In this document: in pieces, positions 56,621 to 64,000 of the stretch
Layout: each line of letters opens with the position of its first letter
How positions within the stretch are numbered: position 1 is the first letter of the stretch
Assembly: GCA_964577055.1 (NCBI GenBank)
Contig: CAZNWC010000010.1
Coordinates: 1 to 64,000, forward strand
DNA length: 64,000 nucleotides
Direction of reading: 5' to 3'
From: PNNG01 sp964577055
GTDB taxonomy: Bacteria > Bacteroidota > Bacteroidia > UBA7662
Made by a program: the position numbers and the translations under genes
The notes under the pieces: generated by a model
The model's database searches: none
The model's input: the letters and a program-made list of their open reading frames with translations, nothing else
What the model was told of the DNA's origin: nothing

Positions 56621-57472
56621 TCAGGGCGTATAAATCTCATATTTTTTTTCGTCTAACGACCTTTTGAAAAGGTCCTGGTAATAACGTTCAATAAACTCTT
56701 GTCGTCTTTGCAGCAAAATCAAACTGCGGATATTTTCGGCTTCAGCCGACAAAGGCGGCGCCTCACCCACGCCTTTGTAATCGCGCAACAGCAATAAATA
56801 TACATGGGTGCTGTCGCTGAGCTGCTGTACACTGGCGCGCAGGCCGAAATCAAAAGCCTGCTGAATGTCGGTTGGTGTGCCACGCATCACCTCGTCGAGA
56901 TACAACCAGCTGGTGTCAACCAATTGAAACTGGCTGGCATACTGAAAGCAGTAATCTTCGAGTTCCTTGATGTTTTTGCCTTTTTTGCCCTCCATCAGCC
57001 GGCGTAGGTCCGACTGGCGTGGTGCTTCACGGTCGATTTTGACAAACCGCCCCATCATCAAGGGCCTCCGCAAGGCCAATTGATCCTTGTTGGCTTTGTA
57101 ATACGTGAAAATGAGGTCGGTATCCACCAAGGTGTCCATCAGCGGAGCAATTACCTCGTTTTCGATGCGGTATTGCAACAAACTCTGCCTGTATTCTTCC
57201 AGTTTCGCACTTACATCTTTTTGCTCGGCCGATAATTGTGATTCGGCTTCCAGCAAAATGAGGTGCCTGCGTATCCAATTGTCGATGTAGGCCTTGGTGA
57301 TTTCCAAACTGTCTTCTGGCTCGCTGCCTGCTGGCACCAAACCAACCAAATCGCTTTGGTAAAGGTAAAAGGTACCCACCCGTGCCACCGCATCGGCGCG
57401 CTCGCTGCTTTTTTGCAGCCAGTCGCAAGAAGTGAGAAGTCCCAACAGGACAATGGCACGGGCGAGTTTCAC
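56621..57472 (-). CDS. Lipoprotein of the prolyl-isomerase operon
   Basis: 283 residues if translation starts at the GTG at 57472, one base after the upstream TAA; this gives a proper signal peptide ending LLGLLTSC (Cys about 16). Upstream extensions would run through the previous gene in another frame. The mature part resembles the SurA N-terminal chaperone domain (RVGTFYLYQSDLVGLVPAG, ITKAYIDNWIRRHLILLEA) and then helices, with no parvulin domain recognised. It is probably a membrane-anchored partner of the flanking PPIases. Confidence 0.75.
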   Translation of the reverse strand: MKLARAIVLLGLLTSCDWLQKSSERADAVARVGTFYLYQSDLVGLVPAGSEPEDSLEITKAYIDNWIRRHLILLEAESQLSAEQKDVSAKLEEYRQSLLQYRIENEVIAPLMDTLVDTDLIFTYYKANKDQLALRRPLMMGRFVKIDREAPRQSDLRRLMEGKKGKNIKELEDYCFQYASQFQLVDTSWLYLDEVMRGTPTDIQQAFDFGLRASVQQLSDSTHVYLLLLRDYKGVGEAPPLSAEAENIRSLILLQRRQEFIERYYQDLFKRSLDEKKYEIYTP

Positions 57473-57473
57473 T

Positions 57474-59429
57474 TTATTGGGGCAAAATACTGTTGAAGGT
57501 TTCGCGGTTGATGACCACCTGGTACTTGTTTTCGAGATCGTTGATCCAATTGCGCTCGAGGAATTGCTGATAGTCACTCGTTACCAAGCCACGTACTTCG
57601 TTCAACGGCTTTACACTTGGAGGAAGTACTTCTTTGATCCGCACCACCACAAATTGACCGTTTATTTCGATTACTTCGCTGGTGCCAGCTTTCCATTCCA
57701 ACTTGTCGAGAACTGGCAAAACTCCTTTTTCAAATTTGCCACTGTTGATTTTGAGGCCCAAAGGATTGGTTTTGTTGTACTTGGCCAACAATTTCTCGTG
57801 TGTGTTTTTCTTTTTGCCGATTTCTTTGCGCAGGCTTTTGGCCGCTTTGGCATCGGTTAAAGTGTATACATCGGCATCAACACGCTCTTTGTACATGTAC
57901 TTATCGCCCTGAGTGGCGTAATACTCCGACAGGCCAGTAGTGTCGGTTACGGCCTTCGACCAAACCATTTGGTCGGTAAGGTCGAACAACAAAATGCCTT
58001 CGCGGTATTCCTTCATCAAAGCGCGGAAATCGGCATATTTTTCCTCCAAACGGCTGTCTTCGTAGGCCAACAATTGATCGTCGACCCATTTCTGGTAAGT
58101 GCGGTCGAGGAAAATGGCCAGGTCGGCCGACATCAGCAGCGCCGATTGACTTTTGAGATAGGTGGCCAATTCGCTCTGTGTAAACTTGCGGTCGGCAAAG
58201 CCAAACACCACTTCGTTTTTCTTGAAAGTGGGCACTTCCCAACTGCCATTGCGGTAGGCGGTATCAACCACGACAGCAAATACAGCCGCTTTGGCTTTGG
58301 CGTTTTCGGTGAACTTGTATTCCTTCTTCAATTTGGCCAACAGGTTCGATTTGTTGATGTTGGCACGGCTGTCACGGGCAATTTTACTTTCTAAATCGGC
58401 ACGCGCCTGTTCAAAGGCAGGTACGCCACGAACATCTATCCGTTTGATGATGTGCCAGCCGTATGCCGTTTGAATGGGTGCCGAAATGTCGCCGTTATTT
58501 TGCAAGGCAAAAGCCGCCTCTTCAAATTCGGGCACCATGCGCCCGGTTCCAAAATAGGGGAGCAGTCCTTGCTGTTGCGATGAACTGGGGTCTTCGCTGA
58601 ACTGGCCAACCAATTGTTCAAAATTTTCACCAGCCTGGATGCGGCGATGCAATTCCATGATTCGCCTGCGTGTTTGTTCCTTCACCGAATCAGTATCGGT
58701 ATTGCGGGTCACCAACATGAGGTGTGCAACGCGTATTTCGCCACGTGCAGGACGCTCGCCGGTAACTTTGAGCACATGATAGCCGTATTGGGTACGGAAA
58801 ACAGGCGACAAGCCACCAATGGCCGTTTTATAAGCCATGTCTTCAAAGGGATAAATCATGCGAAAGGCACTGAAAAAGCCCAAGTCGCCAGCATTGTCCT
58901 TGGCTGAGGGGTCTTCCGACATCTCTTTGGCCACTTTGTTGAAGTCTTCACCTTTGAGCAAACGCTCACGGATTTGTACAGCTTTTTTATAGGCCGCCAA
59001 ACTATCGGCTGGTGAGGCATTTTCCTCTACCTTGACCATGATGTGGCTGGCGCGGCGCTCGTTTTGGGTGCGCGCATATGCTTCTTGCAAAAGGGCTTGG
59101 CTGGTTTCTTTGTCACGCAAATAAGGCTGTGCCAGCTGGCTGCGGTAGTTGTCGAGTTCTCGTTTGAATTTTTGCGTGGTATCGAGGCCCATTTGATAAG
59201 CCTCTTGCACTTTCAGCTTGAAGCGCACATACAACTCGAGGTATTCTTTGAGGTCTTCGGTAGTAGGTGCTTTTTTGCTGTAATTGTTTTTGTTGTAAAC
59301 ACTTAAAAATTCCTGCACGCTCACCCCGTCGCCGTTTACCGAAAACAAAACACGGTCGTCTGATTGTGCCATGGCACCCCAACTGCTCAACAGCAGCAGT
59401 GCCCCTAAAAGCCATGCGTTTTTGTTCAT
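57474..59429 (-). CDS. Periplasmic peptidyl-prolyl isomerase with two parvulin domains
   Basis: 651 residues with signal peptide (NAWLLGALLLLSSWGAMAQ). A chaperone region (FSVNGDGVSVQEFLSVYNKN) is followed by two parvulin domains: ASHIMVKVEENASPADSLAA through FRTQYGYHVLKVTGERP, and VAHLMLVTRNTDTDSVKEQT through IQTAYGWHIIKRIDVRG. The C-terminal 250 residues have a SurA/PpiD-like helical make-up with no clear domain. First gene of the operon of five; promoter TATTTTTG at 59488. It should help outer-membrane and secreted protein folding. Confidence 0.9.
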   Translation of the reverse strand: MNKNAWLLGALLLLSSWGAMAQSDDRVLFSVNGDGVSVQEFLSVYNKNNYSKKAPTTEDLKEYLELYVRFKLKVQEAYQMGLDTTQKFKRELDNYRSQLAQPYLRDKETSQALLQEAYARTQNERRASHIMVKVEENASPADSLAAYKKAVQIRERLLKGEDFNKVAKEMSEDPSAKDNAGDLGFFSAFRMIYPFEDMAYKTAIGGLSPVFRTQYGYHVLKVTGERPARGEIRVAHLMLVTRNTDTDSVKEQTRRRIMELHRRIQAGENFEQLVGQFSEDPSSSQQQGLLPYFGTGRMVPEFEEAAFALQNNGDISAPIQTAYGWHIIKRIDVRGVPAFEQARADLESKIARDSRANINKSNLLAKLKKEYKFTENAKAKAAVFAVVVDTAYRNGSWEVPTFKKNEVVFGFADRKFTQSELATYLKSQSALLMSADLAIFLDRTYQKWVDDQLLAYEDSRLEEKYADFRALMKEYREGILLFDLTDQMVWSKAVTDTTGLSEYYATQGDKYMYKERVDADVYTLTDAKAAKSLRKEIGKKKNTHEKLLAKYNKTNPLGLKINSGKFEKGVLPVLDKLEWKAGTSEVIEINGQFVVVRIKEVLPPSVKPLNEVRGLVTSDYQQFLERNWINDLENKYQVVINRETFNSILPQ

Positions 59430-59487
59430 ATCTACTTGTTTATGTTTTTGACTTTTTGCGTTTTGCGCAATTGTTTTCGAAGAATTG

Positions 59488-59495
59488 CAAAAATA
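59488..59495 (-). promoter_or_regulatory. -7 promoter element TATTTTTG for the chaperone operon
   Basis: Exact TAnnTTTG on the minus strand, 58 bp before the ATG at 59429. It lies in the divergent region with comF. Confidence 0.5.
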
Positions 59496-59530
59496 GAGAT
59501 TAATAGGTTGCTGCGACTTAAGTTTACAAA

Positions 59531-60220
59531 ATGTGGTCGTCTCTTCAACCGCTGGCCGATATTTTTTACCCGAGGCTGTGTTTGGCCTGCAACCGCAACC
59601 TGCATGCCCATGAACAGGAGCTGTGCTGGCAATGCCTGCATCGGCTTCCTAGAACGCATTTTCACCGCATGGTCGACAATCCGCTCGAACGCCTTTTTTG
59701 GGGCAGAACGCAAGTGCGGGCAGTAACCTCTCTGTTGTTTTTCACCAAAAATGGCATCACGCAAAATTTGCTGCACCGCCTCAAATACAGTGGACAGCAA
59801 GAAGTTGGTGTGAAATTGGGCCGCTTGTTGGGAAAAGAACTGCAGCATGAAGAGCGTTTTTCGGCAAGTTCTTTGGTCATTCCCGTGCCTTTGCATCCCA
59901 AAAAGCTACAATTGCGGGGCTACAACCAAAGTGCCCTGCTGGCCAGGGGTTTGGCCGAAAGCTTGCAACTGCCTACAGGGGAGGCACTTTTGCAACGCAG
60001 CATCTTGACTGAAAGCCAAACCCGAAAGGGCCGATTTGAGCGCTGGGAGAATGTGGCAGATGCCTTTTATTGCCCAAATCCGGGTGACTTACCAGGCAAA
60101 GCGGTCTTGCTGGTAGATGATGTGTTGACCACTGGCGCTACGCTCGAGGCCTGTGCCCGCCCCCTCCAATCGGCCGGTGCTGTGGTGTTGATGGCTACCT
60201 TGGCTTGCGCCCTGCGCTGA
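59531..60220 (+). CDS. comF: ComF family phosphoribosyltransferase-like protein
   Basis: 229 residues. N-terminal zinc finger with two CxxC pairs (LCLACNRN and CWQCLHRL, about 18-41). The core has VIPVPLHPKKLQLRGYNQSA and the PRPP-binding loop VLLVDDVLTTGATLEAC. ComF is part of DNA-uptake machinery in transformable bacteria, but most bacteria keep a ComF-like gene whose role is not fixed. It converges with the lipoprotein gene, stop codons 2 bp apart. Confidence 0.92.
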   Translation: MWSSLQPLADIFYPRLCLACNRNLHAHEQELCWQCLHRLPRTHFHRMVDNPLERLFWGRTQVRAVTSLLFFTKNGITQNLLHRLKYSGQQEVGVKLGRLLGKELQHEERFSASSLVIPVPLHPKKLQLRGYNQSALLARGLAESLQLPTGEALLQRSILTESQTRKGRFERWENVADAFYCPNPGDLPGKAVLLVDDVLTTGATLEACARPLQSAGAVVLMATLACALR

Positions 60221-60222
60221 AT

Positions 60223-60561
60223 TCAGGAATCGATTTCGCGGCCGCGGGGCTTCCAAAGCAAGGTGCCGTTTTTACGTCCTTGCAGAAATTTACGGCATTT
60301 GCCGTCGCCTCCCCCGGTAATGCCTCCGGCCGGGTAGCAAACCAGTCGTCCATCGGCAGCATACAATTCGGTATACCTGTCGCAACAAGCGGGAATAAAG
60401 TAGTACACCAGCTGTCCTTTGTACTCGTACTGCCATACTTCTTCATAGCTGCCTGGATTTCGTTCGGCTTGCAACAATTTTTCGTGCAACCAGCGCGGTA
60501 TCACCGATTCGGATGAGGCGCAACTGCCCAGCACCAAAGCCAACAGTACGAGGTATTTCAT
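60223..60561 (-). CDS. Small lipoprotein, DUF6970-like
   Basis: 112 residues from the ATG at 60561, which overlaps the ndh stop codon (ATGA); longer in-frame starts would run into ndh. Lipobox ALVLGSC (Cys about 14). The domain IPRWLHEKLLQAERNP, VWQYEYKGQLVYYFIPACC and CYPAGGITGGGDGKC has the order of the DUF6970 group, with four conserved cysteines (CC pair and two more). Function unknown. Coupled to ndh upstream. Confidence 0.75.
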   Translation of the reverse strand: MKYLVLLALVLGSCASSESVIPRWLHEKLLQAERNPGSYEEVWQYEYKGQLVYYFIPACCDRYTELYAADGRLVCYPAGGITGGGDGKCRKFLQGRKNGTLLWKPRGREIDS

Positions 60562-61832
60562 CGCTTGAAAGGCCTGATGATGAGCCGAAGAGCACGGTCG
60601 TAACTGATGTAGTTCCAAAACCAATCTACGAATACCACCATTTTGTTACGGAAACCAACAATCGACATCAAGTGCACAAACATCCACACAAACCAGGCAA
60701 AAAAGCCCTGAAACCTGATTTTACCAATATCAACCACAGCCCGGTTGCGGCCAATGGTGGCCATGCTGCCTTTGTCGAAGTACACAAATGGTTTAGATGA
60801 ACGCTTTTGCGATATCCGGTTTAAATTGTCGGCAAGTCTACCCGCTTGCTGAATGGCTACCGGCGCAACCATCGGATGCCCATTGGGATAACCCTCGCTG
60901 ACCATGAGCGCCAAATCGCCAATGGCATACACGGCGTCGAGCCCTTCTACCTGATTGTAAACATTCACCTTGAGCCTACCGCCCCTGCCAATGGCCTCGG
61001 CAGGGAGCCCCTCGGGTGCTGCACCAATGACACCGGCCGACCAAATGAGGGTACCGGCCTGCAACGATTTGCCCGAAGCAAAGCGTACATTGAGTCCATC
61101 GTACTCTTGTACAGGCTGGTTCAACCATACCTGTACATCCAATTCTTTGAGAAAATCAAGCGCACGTGTACCTGCTTGCGCACTCATGCCGGCCAATACG
61201 CGCGGACCAGCTTCTACCAGGTGTATTTGCATCCGCCGCAAATCCAACTCAGGATAGTCGCGCGGCAAAACGTGTTTTTTGAGTTCTCCCAATGCACCTG
61301 CGGTTTCAACGCCGGTGGGACCGCCACCTACCACCACAAAAGTAGTATGTGCATCGCGCTGTCGCAGGTCGGGTGTCAATAGGGCCTCTTCGAAATGCTG
61401 CAAAATCATGCTCCGTAAGTCGAGGGCTTGCGGCACCGTTTTCATGCGCATGGCAAATTGCGGCAGCTGCTCCTGTCCAAAAAAGTTGGTTTTACTACCA
61501 GTGGCCAATATGAGGATGTCGTACCGAATGCTGCCGATGTTGGTGTGCACCTCCTTTTGTCCAGCGTCGACCCCGGTTACTTCGGCGATGCGTAAAATGA
61601 TTTCGGGTCGGCGTTTGATGAACTTGCGCAGCGGATGGGCAATGGAACCAGGTTCCAAACCTCCAGTAGCCACCTGGTACAACAAAGGTTGAAAAGTGTG
61701 GTAGTTGTGGCGATCGATGAGCACCAGCTGGTAGTCGCGCAAGTTCAACTTCCGCGCCATGATAAGTCCCCCAAAACCCGCGCCTACCAGTACGACGCGG
61801 GTTTTATTGGTTTCGGGAATGTTGATGTGCAT
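60558..61832 (-). CDS. ndh: Type II NADH dehydrogenase
   Basis: 424 residues. FAD motif VVLVGAGFGGLIMARKLNL (about 13-31), the quinone-site signature FQPLLYQVATGGLEPGSIAH, the NADH motif VVVGGGPTGVETAGALGEL, and the second FAD contact AVYAIGDLALM. The C-terminal 60 residues have amphipathic/hydrophobic stretches (FQGFFAWFVWMFVHLMSIVG) for membrane attachment. It transfers electrons from NADH to quinone without proton pumping. Confidence 0.94.
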   Translation of the reverse strand: MHINIPETNKTRVVLVGAGFGGLIMARKLNLRDYQLVLIDRHNYHTFQPLLYQVATGGLEPGSIAHPLRKFIKRRPEIILRIAEVTGVDAGQKEVHTNIGSIRYDILILATGSKTNFFGQEQLPQFAMRMKTVPQALDLRSMILQHFEEALLTPDLRQRDAHTTFVVVGGGPTGVETAGALGELKKHVLPRDYPELDLRRMQIHLVEAGPRVLAGMSAQAGTRALDFLKELDVQVWLNQPVQEYDGLNVRFASGKSLQAGTLIWSAGVIGAAPEGLPAEAIGRGGRLKVNVYNQVEGLDAVYAIGDLALMVSEGYPNGHPMVAPVAIQQAGRLADNLNRISQKRSSKPFVYFDKGSMATIGRNRAVVDIGKIRFQGFFAWFVWMFVHLMSIVGFRNKMVVFVDWFWNYISYDRALRLIIRPFKR

Positions 61833-62017
61833 GCCCCTTGGTTTGTTTGCAAAAGTCGGGAATAAAGCTGAAATAATCGGCCAAAGGAGAGTTTATCACC
61901 GACAGCTGTAGGATGTTTCTCATGCGATGAGGGGTGATTGAAAATGGGGAGTGAGTAACAACAAATATTTACCTTTACACTGGCACCAACTTTGTAAGTC
62001 AGACCGAAACCGTTGTC

Positions 62018-62812
62018 ATGAAAAAAATTCTTTTCACCCTGATGTTTAGTCTGGTCACCCTCGCCACCCAGCAGGTGGAAGGTGAGTCCTATAAAATCAG
62101 AACCGTAGAAAACAAAGCTTTTCGCGAAGGAGAAGTGCTTAAATTCAAGCTGCATTATGGTTTCATCAATGCAGGTATTGGTGAGTTGCGGGTAATGGAT
62201 CGGGCGGTGAACGTAGGCGGTAAAGAGTGCTTACACGTGGTAGCAACCGGTCGGTCAATCAGTTCATTTGACTGGTTTTTTAAGGTGCGTGATAAATTTG
62301 AAACCTATATCGACAAACAGGCCATGGTGCCCTGGCGATTTGCCAAAGATGTGTACGAAGGCGGGTACGCTTTCAAAGACGCCTATCGTTTCGACCATCA
62401 CAGCAATGTGGTACACGTCAACGAAAGGCAACAATTTCAAATCCCTCACTACACGCAAGACATTGTATCGAGCTTTTATTACGCGCGTACCCTTGATTTT
62501 AAAAATGCCCGTAAAGGCGATACGTTCGAAGTGCCCATGTTCATGGACAATGAATTGCACCGCTTCAAATTTCGCTTTGTAGGCCGCGAGATTGTTGATT
62601 TGGGCGTGGGCAAATTCAGGGTCATGGTTTTTATGCCCTTGGTCATGAAAGGTAGGGTGTTCAAAAACGAAGAAGATTTGATCGTGTATGTGTCTGACGA
62701 CGAAAACAAAATACCCTTGCAAATCAAAGCCAATATCCTGATTGGTGCAGTGAAAATGACCATCACCGATTATTCAGGTTTGCGCAATCCCATGAGTTCG
62801 AAAATCAATTAA
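62018..62812 (+). CDS. DUF3108 periplasmic protein
   Basis: 264 residues with signal peptide (ILFTLMFSLVTLATQQVEG). DUF3108 pattern: FREGEVLKFKLHYGFINAGI, GRSISSFDWFFKVRDKFETY and KNARKGDTFEVPMFMDNELH. The family is common in Bacteroidota and Proteobacteria; its role is unknown. TACCTTTA at 61970-61977 could be a -7 element with one mismatch. The sequence is followed by an AT-rich gap and a lipoprotein gene. Confidence 0.85.
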   Translation: MKKILFTLMFSLVTLATQQVEGESYKIRTVENKAFREGEVLKFKLHYGFINAGIGELRVMDRAVNVGGKECLHVVATGRSISSFDWFFKVRDKFETYIDKQAMVPWRFAKDVYEGGYAFKDAYRFDHHSNVVHVNERQQFQIPHYTQDIVSSFYYARTLDFKNARKGDTFEVPMFMDNELHRFKFRFVGREIVDLGVGKFRVMVFMPLVMKGRVFKNEEDLIVYVSDDENKIPLQIKANILIGAVKMTITDYSGLRNPMSSKIN

Positions 62813-62892
62813 TAAGGATTTCAACCCGTTTTCTTTTTTGTTTGTGTCAGCAAATATGTGCATCGAGCGGTGCGTAACTGCCTGTTGATGCC

Positions 62893-62900
62893 TATCTTGC
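62893..62900 (+). promoter_or_regulatory. Probable -7 element TATCTTGC
   Basis: Resembles TAnnTTTG with two differences and is identical to the octamer before the lipoprotein gene at 7825. It lies 20 bp before the ATG at 62921. Confidence 0.35.
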
Positions 62901-62920
62901 ACAAGAAAAAAAGGTATTTC

Positions 62921-63316
62921 ATGCGCACCGTGCTCCTTTTTGCTTTGACCATGCTGCTCGCTTGCAGCCCCGATCGAAACACCGTTACCGACAATCGGTG
63001 GGTAGTGGTAAATTATCGGCTTTCTGAAGCCGATTCGGTACGCAATGCTCCGCGTTCGTATGTGTTAAGTTTTGAAGATCGGCGGAATTTTTCTTTCCAA
63101 CTCGATGTGAATACCTGTGGAGGAAGCGTAAATTTTCAAACCAACAACATTGTTTTGTTTACGCAACGCCCTACTTGCACCGAGGCTTGTTGCGACAGTG
63201 CTTTTGCTTTGGGAGTGTTGTCGGCCCTCAAGGAAGTAAACCGTTACGATTTGCTCAACGAACAATTGACCCTCAGTGGCAATGGCGGATTGCGCATCAG
63301 CCTGGTGAAAGAGTAA
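62921..63316 (+). CDS. META/HslJ-like lipoprotein
   Basis: 131 residues from the ATG at 62921; a longer frame starts 21 codons earlier without signal character. Lipobox TMLLAC with Cys about 14. The META-like order is visible: NRWVVVNYRLSEADSV, a strand YVLSFEDRRNFSFQLDVNTC with GG, then RPTCTEACCDSAFALGVLSA and the last strands LSGNGGLRISL. Several Cys may bind metal or form disulfides. Function of the family is unknown. Confidence 0.7.
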   Translation: MRTVLLFALTMLLACSPDRNTVTDNRWVVVNYRLSEADSVRNAPRSYVLSFEDRRNFSFQLDVNTCGGSVNFQTNNIVLFTQRPTCTEACCDSAFALGVLSALKEVNRYDLLNEQLTLSGNGGLRISLVKE

Positions 63317-63564
63317 TGCGCCGCAATCAGCCGTTGCCTAATCACACGGCATAGGGTTTGTCGGAAAGCAGGCTTCATCATTCTTTAATGGCACTTTGAA
63401 CATACGATAGGAGGGTGCTGCCCTTGCTTCATCCTAGTGTCTGTAATGTGAAGGAAAACCTCGCCCTCGATGGTAAATGTAATTTTAGCATAGGAAGATC
63501 TATGCTTGCAATTGTTGCATGAGGAAATGCTTCGTTTGTTGAACTTTTTGAGGGGATAAAGCCT
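63317..63564. other. Intergenic stretch before the bacilliredoxin gene
   Basis: About 250 bp, AT-rich at its right end. No supported frame was seen. Downstream is the promoter of the next gene, with TTTG words at 63535-63541 that may serve as the -33 element. Confidence 0.5.
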
Positions 63565-63572
63565 TAATTTTG
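63565..63572 (+). promoter_or_regulatory. -7 promoter element TAATTTTG
   Basis: Exact TAnnTTTG match with TTTG/TTG words about 25 bp upstream, 32 bp before the ATG at 63605. A well-spaced promoter for the bacilliredoxin gene. Confidence 0.65.
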
Positions 63573-63604
63573 TGCCTTCTAAAGCAATTAGTAAATAAAT
63601 AACC

Positions 63605-64000
63605 ATGGCATATCCCGAATTTATGGTCGCGCCGATGCGCAAAGACCTCACCGAAGTTGGCTTCCAAGAGCTCAAAACCCCTGAAGAAGTAGATTCTGCT
63701 TTGACACAAAAAGGCACCACCTTGGTGGTAGTGAATTCCGTATGCGGTTGTGCTGCAGCAAATGCACGTCCGGCGGTGAAAAAAGCCATCCAAAACGAAA
63801 AGGCTCCTGCCCATCTCACCACGGTTTTTGCAGGCATGGAGGTAGATGCCGTGACCAAGGCCCGCAATTACATGTTGCCTTATCCTCCTTCTTCGCCCAG
63901 CATTGCGCTCTTCAAAGACGGCGCATTGGTACACATGCTCGAGCGTCATCACATCGAAGGTCGCTCGGCCGATATGATAGCGGCCAACTTGGTTGACGCA
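63605..64000 (+). CDS. BrxA/BrxB-family bacilliredoxin, cut by window end
   Basis: 132 codons are visible without a stop, so the last few residues lie beyond the window. Starts MAYPEFMVAPMRKDLTEVGF. The redox site is CGC in VVVNSVCGCAAANARPAVKK (about 40-59), the hallmark of BrxA/BrxB (YphP/YqiW) proteins. In Firmicutes these remove bacillithiol from proteins; Bacteroidota encode them with or without a known bacillithiol pathway. The remaining block MLPYPPSSPSIALFKDGALV fits the family. The ending is expected within about five residues. Confidence 0.9.
   Translation, partial: MAYPEFMVAPMRKDLTEVGFQELKTPEEVDSALTQKGTTLVVVNSVCGCAAANARPAVKKAIQNEKAPAHLTTVFAGMEVDAVTKARNYMLPYPPSSPSIALFKDGALVHMLERHHIEGRSADMIAANLVDA

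Noticed and set aside
1..64000. tRNA, rRNA or riboswitch genes
   Set aside because: Gaps between genes were read for cloverleaf ends and known riboswitch cores; none was recognised, though a covariance search was not possible.

Overview
The window is a chromosomal segment of a Bacteroidota bacterium, most likely from the Saprospiria/Chitinophagia side of the phylum. The evidence is: a secreted protein with a C-terminal type IX secretion (T9SS) sorting domain; a type III glutamine synthetase; many Cys-lipoproteins; CzcA fused to its outer-membrane channel; start regions carrying the phylum's -7 element TAnnTTTG; and an iodotyrosine-deiodinase-like gene whose best-studied bacterial relative is from Haliscomenobacter. 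No rRNA, tRNA, CRISPR array, prophage or complete insertion sequence was found.

Layout. 1-310: an 87-bp tandem repeat and a hairpin. 311-3612: a porin plus two-subunit sodium:solute symporter operon (minus strand). 3613-9000: accessory stretch with a stand-alone zinc-ribbon/HTH protein, a 51-codon gene with its own terminator, a glycerophosphodiester phosphodiesterase, a damaged motA/motB-like pair (motA is fused to a secreted-protein start) and two sister PrcB-like lipoproteins bracketed by related repeats. 9001-14889: divalent-metal RND efflux (small His-containing protein, CzcA-CzcC fusion, CzcB). 15157-20799: polA, ferredoxin reductase plus ferredoxin, ruvX, def. 20817-25967: T9SS cargo protein, a membrane Fe-S oxidoreductase pair with its usual companion, and a hypothetical protein. 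25968-29559: AT-richer island with three overlapping lipoprotein genes, an orphan HicB, a HigBA toxin-antitoxin pair, an RHS remnant and a 32-bp tandem repeat.

29560-35922: purL between a PepSY-like protein and a serine hydrolase, then glutamine synthetase III. 36027-42425: AhpD-like protein, PQQ-type sugar dehydrogenase, an EF-hand membrane protein, and divergently the copper ATPase CopA with a CopZ-like chaperone. 42507-43723: an Rpn-family nuclease gene with a duplicated, decayed tail. 43877-49686: pgk and gap, the deiodinase-like flavoprotein and glycogen phosphorylase. 50095-64000: envelope and housekeeping genes, including thymidine kinase, a chain of periplasmic prolyl-isomerase chaperones, comF, type II NADH dehydrogenase, DUF3108 and META-domain proteins, and a bacilliredoxin cut by the window edge.

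Most genes are ordinary housekeeping or envelope functions. The points most worth checking are the MotA chimera and frameshifted MotB, the tail duplication beside the Rpn nuclease, the deiodinase with a full substrate triad, the three-lipoprotein module, and the heptad-armed inverted repeats between genes.
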